In this document: piece after piece, positions 11,137 to 21,321 of the stretch
How positions within the stretch are numbered: position 1 is the stretch's first letter
How the letters are laid out: each line of letters begins with the position of its first letter
From: Allomyces macrogynus ATCC 38327
Lineage: Eukaryota; Blastocladiomycota; Blastocladiomycetes; Blastocladiales; Blastocladiaceae
NCBI GenBank assembly: GCA_000151295.1
Contig: GG745335.1
Location: 708,360 to 733,794 of the forward strand
DNA length: 25,435 nt
Direction of reading: 5' to 3'
Notes under the pieces: generated by a model
Told to the model about the DNA's origin: nothing
The model's input: only the letters and a program-made list of their open reading frames with translations
Database searches by the model: none
Position numbers and translations under genes: made by a program

Positions 11137-12780
11137 TTATTGCAACCTATTCGTTGCCGACACGGGTTCCTGCGGCACCCACGCTTGCTTGGCCGGTTCC
11201 GACGCGACCACGGACGGCGAAAACGCGGCGGAATGCACACCGCCCGCACCCGGGATCGACCCTCTGCCATGAACCGCAGGCGCGGCGCCGTGCATCGACG
11301 TAGATCTCGTCGATGACCCAGCGCGCACTTCGGCGACGCGCGCCTTGAGTCGCATATTGGCAAAGTAAGCCAGGCCATTGACCCACCCGGAACCACCGGG
11401 AGCGAGTACGTAGAGCGCGCCGGTAATGGGCTCCACGACGCCGCACGTGGCGAAAATAGCCGTGGCCCACCCGCCAATCGCGCCGGGCGTCGATGAGAGC
11501 ATCGACGCGGCGAGCAGGTTCGACAACGACTTGAGAATCAGCTGGTGTTCCGTCAGGACCGTATTTTGCGCGGCCGCCGCGGCCATGGCATTTTCGAGCG
11601 TCCGCACGTGCGGGTAGTCGGCGGGCCGCGCGGCACGGACCGACGCGAACATGCGCATCGCGCCCATGACTTCGCGCGCGATCATTGTGTACGAGTAGGA
11701 CGAGGCCAGTGTGTTGAAAGTTGACATGAACCCGCCAATGTAGGCGAGCATTAGGCCGGTCGGTTTTTGCAGGTCGTGGCTGCACCTGTGGTGGGTGGGG
11801 AATCATGCGTGGTCAGAACAATGATCGCAAATGTGACCGTCACGAAAACGGAAAGAACGATCACACGCACATGTACCCCGTTGGCCCCAGGCCCGACGTG
11901 ACAATTTCAAACAGCCACAAGGCACCAAAAGCGACTCCGACCGTCGAGAAGAGGCGCCAGTCGCCCGTGCCGAGCGGAATCGTGTAGTTGCGCACGACCT
12001 TAAAGTATGTGTAGAGCGCCAAGAAGCCATACATGAGCTGCTGAACCCTGTTCCGCAAAAAATATCGGGTGGAGAAGCACATCGTCAGTCATCTGCACAT
12101 GTTGCCATTGTCAAACACAAAGCCAAGTACCCGTAAGAGACGCAAAGCACCGACGCAAACGCGAGGCACTTGTCATGCTCGGGGAACCGTCCCGTCGTGA
12201 GCAACAGCGCGTGCTCAAACGCGTGCGGCAGGGCGAACACAATCTCGCACACGGCAATGTAGACGGGGAACCGCGCCGCAAAGTCGCCGCGCATCAGCAT
12301 GTGCGCCGTGTCCATGCACGATCGCCGCTTGGGGCGCGTTGGGCACGTAGCCACGGACGCGTCATGGCGAACGGACCCGGGCCCACCAGTGCCCGACCCA
12401 GAGGGGTAGTGCGGTTTGATGTCGGGGTTCGACCCAGGGCCGGCGCGGCCGAGGGACTGGTCGGACAGCGCGTACGAATCGAACGGCGTCGGTGGCGGAG
12501 GCACATCCGTGTCGGAGCACTTGAAGAAGCCAAAGCAGTGCGCAATGACGAGAATCGACGCGACAACCGACGCGCACGCGTTGAGCATACTGATCCAGTG
12601 CACCGTCACGAGCACATCCGGGTAGTTGCCGATCCGGATGGACCCGCCCATGTGGATCTGGGTTGTCGGGATGAACCAGGTCGTGTCGACGAGGGCGGGC
12701 AACGGCTTGAAGAGTGGCGCGCCGGGCCCCGTGCCGTTGCCGGGCAGCGGCGCGGTGGAGTCGACGACGAAGCTGGTCAT
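11137..12780 (-). CDS. Seven-transmembrane GPCR-like protein, tandem copy 1
   Basis: Three exons (12780-12131, 12047-11871, 11785-11137) sum to 1476 nt, or 491 residues. Introns are 83 bp (GTACTT donor) and 85 bp (GTGCGT donor). Seven hydrophobic helices are visible. TM1 (about 61-86) contains HWISMLNACASVVAS. A loop of about 80 residues rich in Pro, Gly and Ser follows. TM2 (170-197) contains FPVYIAVCEIVFA. TM3 follows C205, TM4 ends in GLGPTGYMC (C277), TM5 contains LAYIGGFMSTFNTLASSYSY, TM6 follows LTEHQLILKSLSNLL, and TM7 contains EPITGALYVLAPGGSGW. Cysteines just before TM3 and between TM4 and TM5 match the disulfide typical of G-protein-coupled receptors. I do not recognise a named family. 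The start at 12780 is chosen because an NGT glycosylation site follows; an in-frame GTG at 12870 is not preceded by family-like sequence. It is homologous along its length to the gene at 13910-15607. Receptor function is inferred from topology only. Confidence 0.85.
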
Positions 12781-13909
12781 GGGCGTGCGAAACGTTGCAA
12801 ACGGGGAATCGTAGAAACAGCGACGACGACAGGCACGGAACCGAGGTGCAACATGAAGCCGCGTCAGCAATCGGCGCGTGCGAAGTTGACGAGTACGCGG
12901 CCGATACGGTGGATGACGACGTCGTCGTCTGCCGTCTTCTTGCGAGCAGAAGTACTTGGGGGAAGAACACGCTGCCAGACGGGTTCGACAGCGCGACGGG
13001 GGATCTCTTTGGGTAATATATCGTGCACCTGCGCGCGCAAACTCGTCCTTCTGTCGCCGTTATAGTCCACCCGGGTACAACGGTACAACGCGAGTGGAGG
13101 GGTGCAGCTTGTTGCAGTTCCTGTTGAACAGGTGCTCAGCTGAAAGTTTTTGCCCGGCGTGTCGCGCAGCAGCATGCAGAGACTTGGGACAGGTGGAGCG
13201 CGTCGCACTCTCGTGGCCAAAATCGACCCGACGCCGCCCAACATGGGGCGTGGTCCGACGAGGGAGGTTGCAGAAGGAACGGGGCCATTGGAGCGCAGGA
13301 AGTGTGTGTGCGCGTGCAGATGTGCGACGTGGTTTTGCGTTGGTGGTTGTGTGCAACGCCTGTGCAACTGCCAAACGCCCCCGTCGAGCAAACAGGTCCG
13401 CGCACGCTGCTGGCAAGCCGCCCCAGGGCGCAACGTCGCACAAAGAAAGCGTTTCTGGGGCGTCGTTTCAAGATTCGGCCTGGGGGACGACCAACGGACG
13501 AATGTGATAATTTGGCAGGTGTCAACAATGATCTGTGAAATGTGATTTTCGCGTTGTGGTGATTGCTGATCCGCCCGACCTTCAGGCGCGCCGGCCAGGC
13601 TGCACCAGACCGTAGTGGTCGCTGGTTATCGCTCGCCGTTGGTGGCACTGTTAGCGGTTGGATTTGGTGTCATCAGCAGTGTGATGGCGAGCAAGCGCAG
13701 CCGCGACGACCTGCTGGTCGTTCAAAGATGTATGAACACTTGACCACGTCAAGCCCACCCAACCGGCCCCAGCGGCCCTGGATTGCGTGTTTCGCGCTCT
13801 ACCTGTTCATGACGCTGCCTGTCCGCTCGTATGTGCGACCCTCGCGTGCCCCACCCCCGCACGCGTGGGGCCCGTTTGTGGCATGTCAACGCAAAGCGTA
13901 CTCAAATAA
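12781..13909. other. Spacer between the two tandem seven-helix genes
   Basis: About 1.1 kb between the start of copy 1 and the stop of copy 2, both on the minus strand. It should hold the copy 1 promoter. A TATA-like minus-strand motif (ATATATT) lies near 13014-13020, about 235 bp upstream of the chosen start. Several overlapping open frames exist, but none has a recognisable motif or resembles the neighbouring genes. No tRNA was recognised. Confidence 0.5.
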
Positions 13910-15607
13910 TTACAATTCATTCGTCGCCATAATCTGCAGATCCGCCGGCGACGGCGGCGGTCGACCCGGTCCCACTACACTCGCGCTCGGGGCCGGTTTG
14001 GCCAGTGATCCCTGCGCAGCAGCAAGTGCGGCCGCGGCCTGGCCTGCTGCGCTCAACGACCCCGACCCGTGCATGCCTGGCCCAGCAGCAATAATCGCGG
14101 GCAGCTCGGCGGAACTCGACGCGCGAATGCGTGCTCGAGCGGCCGCGGATTTTATCCGAGCGGTCGCGAAATAGGCCCACATATTGCACCACCCACTTGC
14201 GCCGGGCGCGAGCACGTAGACGAGCCCCGAGATCGGTTCGACGACGCCAAGCGTCGCGAAAATGGCCGACAGCCAGGCGCCGAGGGCGAGTGGGGTTGAG
14301 CACGCTATCGACGAGTAGAGAAGGTACGAAAGCGAACGCAGAATCAGTTGGTGCTCAGTGAGCCGCGGCCGCCGCGATCGTCGGCGGCGGTAGAGTCCCG
14401 GTAATGGCGAGATGGCCGCGTTCGACGAGGTGGATGCCGACTCGCTGGTCGTCGACGGCGTGTCGTGTGGGTGCACAGGCGAGCGCATCGGTGAGCGCAT
14501 CACCGACTGCAGCTGCACCATGGTCCCGCGCACCTCGTCCGCGATCTTCGTGTAGCTGTAGTAGCCACTCACGGCGTTGAAAGTGGCCGAGAGCGCGCCA
14601 ATGTAGGCGAGCAAGATGCCCGACGGCACGTGAATGTTGAACGTGCACCTGGAGAGCGACGCGCAAATGAGATCAGACTATGAGAACCACGAAGTAAATT
14701 GTTCGCACGCGACGCCCAGGACGCGCCGCCAAAACACGTACGTGAACCCACTTGGCCCCAGTCCATCCGTCAAATGCAGAACCACGCCGAGCACCGCGAA
14801 TGCAAACGCAATGGGGATGTGCAAGTAGCAATCCATGGGCCCGAGCGGCAGGTGCACGCCGCGTACGACCTTGAGGTACGTGAAGAAGCTCAAGAAGCCG
14901 GCATAGTACTGCTGGAACCCGAACGCGATACTGACGATGGTGGAGATGGCGACGCACTGCGGAGCGCCCGGGAACCGGCCCGTTGCGAGTAGGACAACGT
15001 GATCAAACGCATGCACGGCCGCGAAAACGAGCTCGACGACAGCGATATATATCGGGAACCGCGCCGAGAAATCGCTTTTCATCAGCGTCATGATCAGTTC
15101 GCGCCAGGTCATGTCACGTCGTGCTCGTGCCCTGGGCGACGGCGAGAGGGTATCCACGGATGACGGTGCTGGTGCGACCCCACCGCCCGTGGTCGATGAC
15201 ACGCTTGGATGCATGGCGCGCATCTCAAACACGGCGGCCGTAATATCCTTGGACGCGGCACGCGTCTGCCTCGGCGAAAGAGGCGATAATGGCGGGTCGG
15301 AACATGGTGGAGACGACACAGCACTTGCTGGAGCGGTGGATGATGGTCGCGGGCGCGGGTACTCGAAGAACCCGACACAGTGCGCGAGAACGAGCAGCGA
15401 GGCCAGGACCGAGACGCAGGCGTTGAGCATGCTGATCCAGTGCAACGCGCGAAAGAGGCCCGGGCGCGTGCCAAGAAAGATGGGCCCGCCAAAATGAACA
15501 TCGGCCGCGGGAATGAACCATGATGTCGCGACGAGCGCTGGTGCTGGCGGGAACAGGACAGGCTGAGGTACTGGCGCATTGGAAGGGGCGCCGTGCTCTG
15601 CTAGCAT
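13910..15607 (-). CDS. Seven-transmembrane GPCR-like protein, tandem copy 2
   Basis: Two exons (15607-14742 and 14648-13910) sum to 1605 nt, or 534 residues. The 93-bp intron has a GTACGT donor and CTCCAG acceptor, and sits at the same codon phase and alignment position as the second intron of copy 1. Copy 1's first intron is absent; the block IAFGFQQYYAGFLSFFTYLK is continuous here. TM1 is about 56-81 (HWISMLNACVSVLASLLVLA). A loop of about 100 residues, rich in Ser/Pro, follows. TM2 is about 183-210, TM3 218-247 starting at C218, and TM4 262-282 followed by C290. TM5 is about 300-322 (LAYIGALSATFNAVSGYYSY), and TM6 and TM7 (EPISGLVYVLAPGASGW) follow a basic, Ser-rich loop. The start at 15607 (MLAEHGAPSN) is the first ATG before the conserved TSWFIP block; the frame stays open further upstream without family-like sequence. 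A membrane receptor-like role is inferred, not shown. Confidence 0.86.
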
Positions 15608-16729
15608 GGCGACGTTGCGTTGGTGATGGCAACGCAAGCACTCGCGCGTAGGAGCGGTTGGTTGGTATGAGTTGGTGTCGAGACAAGGCTTGGGTCCTGA
15701 GCAGGAAGTTGCCAGCTGGGTGCCGCCTCGACGGGTCCTGGCGTGGTCCGGACTGTGGCGGCCGGCACGCGGCGGCTGTCGGACTGGCCACACACGTTGC
15801 AGCAAGCGGGTGGAGAAGTTGGAGGAGCGCCAGGGCTGTTTGGTGACGAACGACAAGACTTGGCGCTCGCATCGCGGGCGCGTGAGCACGCTGCGAGTCG
15901 GCCAGCAGCAAACCGTCGGTTCGGCTCGCCAGCAGCTTCGGTGAAAAGTGGCCCCGTGGCGCAGCTTTTCGCCCCATTCGGGGTGCGGAAAATTAAGGCG
16001 TGGTCGGCGCCAAGAACAACCGAAGTTGATGCGTAGACGCCACCAGGACCCGTTCGAGCGTGGACATGAGGGCTGGTCACTGGGACATGTGTGTGTGAAC
16101 AAGAGATGAGAGACGGGTCGGCCTACACAGCATAAATCTTGCTCTCACGTTCCCAAGCTGCGCACAGTGGCCGTCGACGATGGTCGTGGTTGAAGGTGAA
16201 CCGCCTGTTTCGCAACGCGATATCATCATTGATTCATCAATTCACGGCCCGTGGTGACCGCTTGCCCTTTGTCATGGCCGTCGTCGTGGTCGGAATGCGC
16301 GGAGTCGACTAGCATGTTGTGCCGCGTCCTGCCCTGGATCGTGGTGACAGAGCGTCTCGCCGCGAGCGCTCTGGCCAGCAGCGAAGCCCGTGGTTGGCAC
16401 GCAGCAGATCGATGCACCGAGCGGCGATGAAGACACGACGAGGGGTCGCGGCGACGCTCAACAAGCGCGCCGAACCACCAGCGGCCCTGCCAGCGGCGCG
16501 ATCGCAGGTGGGCGGTGGCACGATCACGATGGGCCTGGCAGGTCCAACACGTGGAAGCTCCAGACCGCGTCGTGCTGCCCGCTGCTCATGGTGGTGGTGG
16601 TTTCCGCCAAGCAGGTCGACGACGTCGATAGTTCCGCCCTTGCTTGGTGCGCGAACCTCACGCTGCAACACTCATTACACGGAGCGGCTGCCGTTTCTCG
16701 CTCGCCAGCCGCTCACGCTGGACCTCGAC
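15608..16729. other. Divergent intergenic/promoter region
   Basis: About 1.1 kb between seven-helix copy 2 (-) and OST3 (+), expected to hold both promoters. The minus-strand frame leading into copy 2 is open for about 165 codons upstream of its ATG. That extension is rich in Arg, Trp and Cys with no hydrophobic or conserved block, so I read it as untranslated. The plus-strand frame leading into OST3 is likewise open back to 16319 without convincing protein character. No RNA gene was recognised. Confidence 0.5.
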
Positions 16730-18065
16730 ATGACCGGATCATTTCCGTCCGCACGCGGGGCCGCGCTCGTGCGGTGGATGCCCATTTTGGCCACGCTCAT
16801 CGTGGCGCTCCTCCTGTCGGTCGCCGTGCCGCGCGCTGACGCCTACACCATGGGCTTCAAGCACAAGAAAATGGCCTCAGTCACAAAGGAGTCGGGCGTC
16901 ATGATCCTCGACGCCAACGCCTTCAATGTCATCACCGAGGCCCCGCGCAACTACTCGGTCGTTGTCGTCCTGACGGCCATGTCGCCGCAGATTGGTTGTG
17001 CTGCGTGCCAGTACGCTGCACCCTGACCACGTATCACTCCTGGTCACCGTGATCCATGACGACTGATCCCTGTTTGCCGACAATCAGTCAATTCGAACCC
17101 GAGTTCAAGGCCGTATCCTACTCGCGCTCCAAGGCGCCTGGCCAGCACCCGCTGTACTTTGCCTCGATTGACTTTGAGTCGGGCCGCGAAGTGTTCCAAC
17201 GTGTATGTGTCATTCTCTCGTTTTCGTTTCGTGCTGCGATATTGACGCGATCCTGACTCTCTGGGTCCATTTCTCGCATGTTTGGACAGCTCGGCCTGCA
17301 AAGCGCCCCGAACGTGTTCCTCTACCCGGCCACGACGGGCCCCTTCAAGCTCGACGATGGCGGCGCGCCGTACTTGAACTACGACCTTGCGCGGCGGTAA
17401 GTTGGAACCTCTCAACTGGCAACGGCGCCGGGCTCCATGATCTGACCCCGTGTTCAACATTATGTCCAGAGGAGTTGCCGCCGAGACCCTGGCCGAGTGG
17501 CTCTCGTCGTCCATCAACGAGCCGCTCCCCGTGACGCGTCCGCTCGACATGACCTTGGTCGCCCTGGGTGTCGCTGGCGTCGTTGTCGTTGGCGTGACAT
17601 GGCGACTTCTTTACCGCGGCATCATGACGCTCATCTCGCACCGCAAGACGTGGGGCATCCTGTCGATGGTGCGGCTGCTCCCCACTCGCCATTTTTGCCG
17701 AATCCCCGTGCGCTCACCCTTCTCTTCCCCGCATCCAGGCCTTGATCCTCGCCTTCACGTCCGGCATTATGTGGAACCAGATCCGCAAACCACCGCGGTT
17801 CACCTCGCGGCAAGACGGGTCGATTGAGTACGTGGCGCCCGCGTTCCAGTCGCAGCACGGGATCGAGACGCAGATGCTCGCCATGATGCACGGCACGTGT
17901 GCTGTGGCCACGCTGCTCTTGATCCTGGCCGTACCCAAGATCCAGTCAGCCATGGTCCAGCGTGGGGCCACGATCACGTTGGTCACCCTAATAGTGCTCG
18001 TCTACTCGGGTGTCGTGCACACGTTCTTGGTCAAGAACCCGGGGTACCCATACCGTTTGCTGTGA
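16730..18065 (+). CDS. OST3: Oligosaccharyltransferase subunit OST3/OST6 (MagT1/TUSC3 family)
   Basis: Five exons (16730-17010, 17088-17202, 17290-17396, 17470-17668, 17739-18065) sum to 1029 nt, or 342 residues, the usual family length. Introns are 70-87 bp with GTACGC, GTATGT, GTAAGT and GTGCGG donors. A signal peptide (hydrophobic core ILATLIVALLLSVAV, cleavage likely after ADA) leads to a lumenal thioredoxin-like domain. This has PRNYSVVVVLTAMSPQIGC and a redox CXXC (C90-A-A-C93) followed by HQFEPEF, the last created by joining exons 1 and 2. LGLQSAPNVFLYP is another family block. Four transmembrane helices follow, with the signature GIMWNQIRKPP. The protein is a subunit of the ER complex that N-glycosylates nascent proteins; its oxidoreductase domain holds substrates by transient mixed disulfides. 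The start at 16730 is chosen because it directly precedes the signal peptide. An AATAAA lies 76 nt after the stop. Confidence 0.96.
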
Positions 18066-18075
18066 ACGAGAGGGT

Positions 18076-18107
18076 GGCAAGCGGAGAGGTTGGCAAGCGG
18101 AGAGGTT
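18076..18107. repeat. Two perfect tandem copies of a 16-bp unit
   Basis: The unit GGCAAGCGGAGAGGTT occurs twice in direct tandem, 11 bp after the OST3 stop codon, within its likely 3' UTR. No function is evident. Confidence 0.9.
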
Positions 18108-18140
18108 GGTTTTGGCGTGCATTGGATGCGGATTTTGGTC

Positions 18141-18146
18141 AATAAA
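18141..18146 (+). terminator. Polyadenylation signal AATAAA for OST3
   Basis: A canonical AATAAA 76 nt downstream of the OST3 stop, between convergent genes, in a locally AT-richer stretch. Confidence 0.55.
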
Positions 18147-18213
18147 TTGGGTGTAGCTCCTGCGCTCATTATGATTTTGGGCAAAATCAGGTGGGGAAGA
18201 CAGCAACAGGTTG

Positions 18214-18219
18214 TTTATT
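18214..18219 (-). terminator. Polyadenylation-like AATAAA overlapping the bromodomain gene stop
   Basis: On the minus strand the hexamer AATAAA contains the TAA stop codon of the bromodomain gene (stop at 18217-18215). It would be an unusually upstream signal, so it may be fortuitous. Confidence 0.3.
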
Positions 18220-19674
18220 GGCCTAAATGTCGTGCTTGCTGCAATGCGACCTCGGACGCTCCGTTGGTCAAACCGTGGATCCTTGAAGCGACCCGTGCTT
18301 GCAGCGACGGCGGTAGGTTGCGCGCGAAATGCATCAGCGACGCGGCGTACGCGTGGCCCGTCTCGCCAGCAAACACGAAATCTGTGACCCATGGCTTGGG
18401 ACCGGGTGGAGAGACCACTGTCGCCGCCGGAGTCGAGGGTGCCGTTGCGGTTGGTGCCGGACGAGACCCATAATCAGCCCACGCCGCAGGCCGCACATTA
18501 CCCTTCGCGTCAGGGTCGACAAGTTGCGGCACGGCAAACCGCACGTCCGGCCTCGGGAACGACGATGGCGCGACTCCACGCGCGGGCGGCCCCAAACTGC
18601 CATCCGGCAAGAAACAATACGGCGGGACGAGCGCTGCGGGTTCCGGGACCGTCTTCCACTCCGAATCCAACTCGCGGTTCCTCTCCACGTCGTTCGCGGG
18701 CAACGGCTCGGCGCCACCGCCCTCGGCCATCGCCGCCATCTCCCGCGCAAACCACGGCTCGGCCCACGCGGCCAACTTATCCGCCTCGCGCACATAAACC
18801 GACTCGCGCGCGTTGAACGTGCGACAGTTGTTGATGACTTTCCAGAAATCGGCCTGGAACTGGTCAAATGACCGGTACACCTGGTTCTTGATTTTCTGAG
18901 CCATAGTCCCGAAATCCATTGGGTCTGTGATGACCAGCAGGTACTCGGGCACGTCGCGCACGTCCACGGGCGCCGCGAAAAACCCGTATTGGTCGCGCCG
19001 GCGCATCAGGTCTATCCCGCGCTGCAGGACGGCAAAGAGGTCCCGGCGACGGCGCGTGAGCGGTGCCGACGAGCCAGGGGTGGAGGTGGAGGTGGATGCG
19101 CGCGTAGCGACACCGGCCGCGGCCGCGCGCCGCGAGACGCGTTTGGCTCGAGGTGCCGGGCGCCTCGTCGGGGGACGGCGATAGCCGCCGGCGTCGCCGT
19201 AAACGTGCGGGGGTGGGCGCGCGGCGGCGGCTCGACGCGCGCGGTCCAAGACGGGTGCTTGTCCGCGTCCGAGACGGTGCTGGTCGAGTCGGACCGTGGG
19301 CGGGACGCGGGCGGCCACACGGGCGGTGCAGATGGCGGTAGCGGCGGTGGTGCCGATGCGAGACTCGGCGTGCGGTTCTCGTCGTCGACGGGCGATGCGG
19401 CGAGGAGCAATTGCGAAACTGGGCGGGAGCTGGACGAGGCCATGTCGGTGGTTGGAGTCGCAGCGCGCGACGCCGACTTGAGGGCCAGGTACAGGTCGCG
19501 CGACGACTGCGTGTCGCCGTCGTCGTCGATATCAATGTCCCCGTCGTCATCGTCATTGTCGTCAGCTTGGTCTACGTCCATGGCATCGTCGTCGGGTGCC
19601 GCCCACAAGCCCGGCAAGCTGCCGGTGCCGCCGTTCGGCGCAGACTCGCCGAATTGGATGGAAGAGGCGCGCAT
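18215..19674 (-). CDS. BRD7/BRD9-like bromodomain protein, one frame break
   Basis: The bromodomain spans about 19042-18749. Its ZA loop has DQYGFFAAPVDV and PEYLLVITDPMDFGTM. The sequence VINNCRTFNARESVY carries the acetyl-lysine-binding Asn. It most resembles BRD7/BRD9, which in animals read acetyl-lysine on histones within SWI/SNF complexes; fungal relatives are less studied. Upstream is a Ser/Pro/Asp-rich region with an acidic cluster (DDNDDDDGDIDIDDDGD), and a basic stretch (APRAKRVSRR) precedes the domain. A C-terminal block (FVFAGETGHAYAASL) may correspond to the conserved region after the BRD7/9 bromodomain. The acidic N-terminal frame and the bromodomain frame differ by one base, with the switch near 19200-19215 beside a C/G homopolymer. 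An intron there would be only about 41 bp, much shorter than others in the window. The frame upstream of ATG 19674 stays open to about 19759 (EHGEPVLHEM) and ends at a TAG that could be a splice acceptor, so the true start may lie in an upstream exon. Confidence 0.82.
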
Positions 19675-19759
19675 CTCGTGCAAAACCGGTTCCCCGTGCT
19701 CTACAATGCGCGCAAGAACGACGGTATCGAGTATGACATGCTAATCAGCGTCTGGTCGT

Positions 19760-20061
19760 CAACGGGGTCGAATCTTGTCGCATCGCGGTTGCCGCTGCTC
19801 GAGATGGCCGGTGCGGGCAGTCGTGCCGTCGGAACATCGCTTTCATCACGCTCTCCGGCACCCGTCGCGGGGAGTAACGCACCGGCAGCACCAGTTCTTG
19901 GTCGGCTGGCCATGGTTCGCGGTGGGCTGGCAACAGTTGACACGGGCACGTGCGTCTGCGGTGCATCCCCCGCACGCCCACGTCACTGTCACGCGACGCG
20001 TTGCTCAATCACGGACCATCTCGCCACTTTCGTCGTCGAGCGCCTCAACTCTTCGGCAACG
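19760..20061. other. Probable divergent promoter, possible unresolved 5' exons
   Basis: This gap lies between the last supported part of the bromodomain gene (-) and the chosen start of the next gene (+). Both strands have open frames. A minus-strand frame reading GNRDATRFDPVDDQTLISM could be a 5' exon of the bromodomain gene, and a plus-strand frame with ATGs at 19912 and elsewhere runs into the next gene. I could not decide between them. Confidence 0.35.
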
Positions 20062-21254
20062 ATGTCGCCAGCAACACTCGCTCTAGCCGACCGCAACACA
20101 ACCGGCAGCATATTCGATGTTATTGACCAGCTTCCCGACCTGGCCGAGCGGCTCCGTGGTCTTGTCGATGCGAATACCTCGCTATTGCTCGCGGAAAAGC
20201 TAGACCCCGTTGCGTTGATGACCTGCCGCATGTTCAAGGACACGACCAAATTGCCCTGGCTGCGGCCTCGGTCGCCCTTGGAATGCCGCGAGCACGAAAG
20301 TGCACTGTTTGGGGAATCACACCGGCTCTTGGCGCTGTGTGGATCTGGCCAGTACTTTATAAACGGGTCAGTCCCGCCTGCGTTTTGGGAGCTGGTTCTG
20401 TTGCTCGGCATCGGCACTTTTGCTATTTTACGCTCGCCAATGGCACGTTTTTTGCCGCCGGCAATTGTCGAGCGCAATGCGTCTCTGTTGGTCCGCGGTG
20501 CAAAAGTGTTGGAGGGAGCCCTCGCTCCGATTTCGGGCGAATCGCCGCTGGTTCATGGGCAGCTGGTTGGGTTGGTGCACTCTACTTTGGCATTAATTTG
20601 AAATCGGGAACTTGAATTGACGGTTCGCTTTCTCCTCGTAGACTCCACATGTTCATCATCTCGCAATTCGCGCGCTTGGCCCAATCCGTCTACATTCGTC
20701 ACTTTCTCGCCCTGTTCTCTCCAGCACCTGCGGCCCCGCAGCGAACTTCAACACTTCCACCGCTTTTCGCGACGCTTCCGCATCAACTCAAGGTTCTTGC
20801 CACACTCGCTCCATCCATTCCCTCCTCCGATCTCGCTCTGCTCTGGCAAGCCGTCTACCTGTCGCTTGAACGCTGCACTTACCACTTTACGGCAGCGCCC
20901 GTCGACTTGCCGCACCTCCTGTGCATGCAACAATGCGTGGCCGTGCTCACGACGCGCGTCGCGGACTTAACGCCGTTCCCAGCGTTTCTCGCGACCATCG
21001 TGACCAACCTCGCACGGTTCTTGCTCTTACCGCGCGCGCCGCCCGTCGTGCAGGACCTGATCGCAACGGCATTGAGCACGATCCACGGCGCGTGTTTTGG
21101 ACATTGTGGCGACCCACGCGACTGGTACCTGGTGCTCGACCGCGTGCGCGCGGCGGGGAGGGTGGACTGGGATACCGTGCCCGTGTTGCAGACGCTGGTG
21201 GACGCGGCCAAACGGCTCATCGCTTGGCCATTACCCGACCAGTCGATCCCATGA
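20062..21254 (+). CDS. Unrecognised two-exon protein
   Basis: Exons 20062-20570 and 20642-21254 sum to 1122 nt, or 373 residues. The 71-bp intron has a GTTGGT donor and TCGTAG acceptor. This donor fits the phase needed to join VHGQLVG to LHMFIISQFARL; a more obvious GTGCAC donor 5 nt downstream of it would be out of phase. The protein is largely helical and leucine-rich. It has DVIDQLPDLAERLRGLVDAN near the start and one strongly hydrophobic segment (FWELVLLLGIGTFAIL) that could span a membrane. The C-terminal half (DLALLWQAVYLSLERC, LLCMQQCVAVLTTRVADL) looks like HEAT-like helical pairs. I do not recognise the family. The start is provisional, because the frame is open upstream with other ATGs. 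It is convergent with PAM17, with 67 bp between stops. Confidence 0.65.
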
Positions 21255-21259
21255 CGGTC

Positions 21260-21265
21260 AATAAA
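21260..21265 (+). terminator. Polyadenylation signal AATAAA
   Basis: AATAAA five nt after the TGA stop of the unrecognised plus-strand gene, inside the short gap to the convergent PAM17 gene. The two 3' UTRs probably overlap. Confidence 0.5.
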
Positions 21266-21321
21266 GGTCTGTATAAAACGGTACCTAGGCGAAAAACGAC
21301 AAGAAAACTTCAAACCTCCAC

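Noticed and set aside
12175..13065. Plus-strand open frame (296 codons)
   Set aside because: It is antisense to seven-helix copy 1 and its upstream region, with Arg/His-rich shadow composition.
15608..16102. N-terminal extension of seven-helix copy 2
   Set aside because: The frame is open, but the sequence is Trp/Cys/Arg-rich with no counterpart in copy 1. ATG 15607 fits the paralogue better.
20283..20615. Alternative plus-strand frame (110 codons) ending after the putative intron donor
   Set aside because: It overlaps the better frame of the unrecognised gene, and does not join in phase to the downstream exon as well as the chosen splice does.
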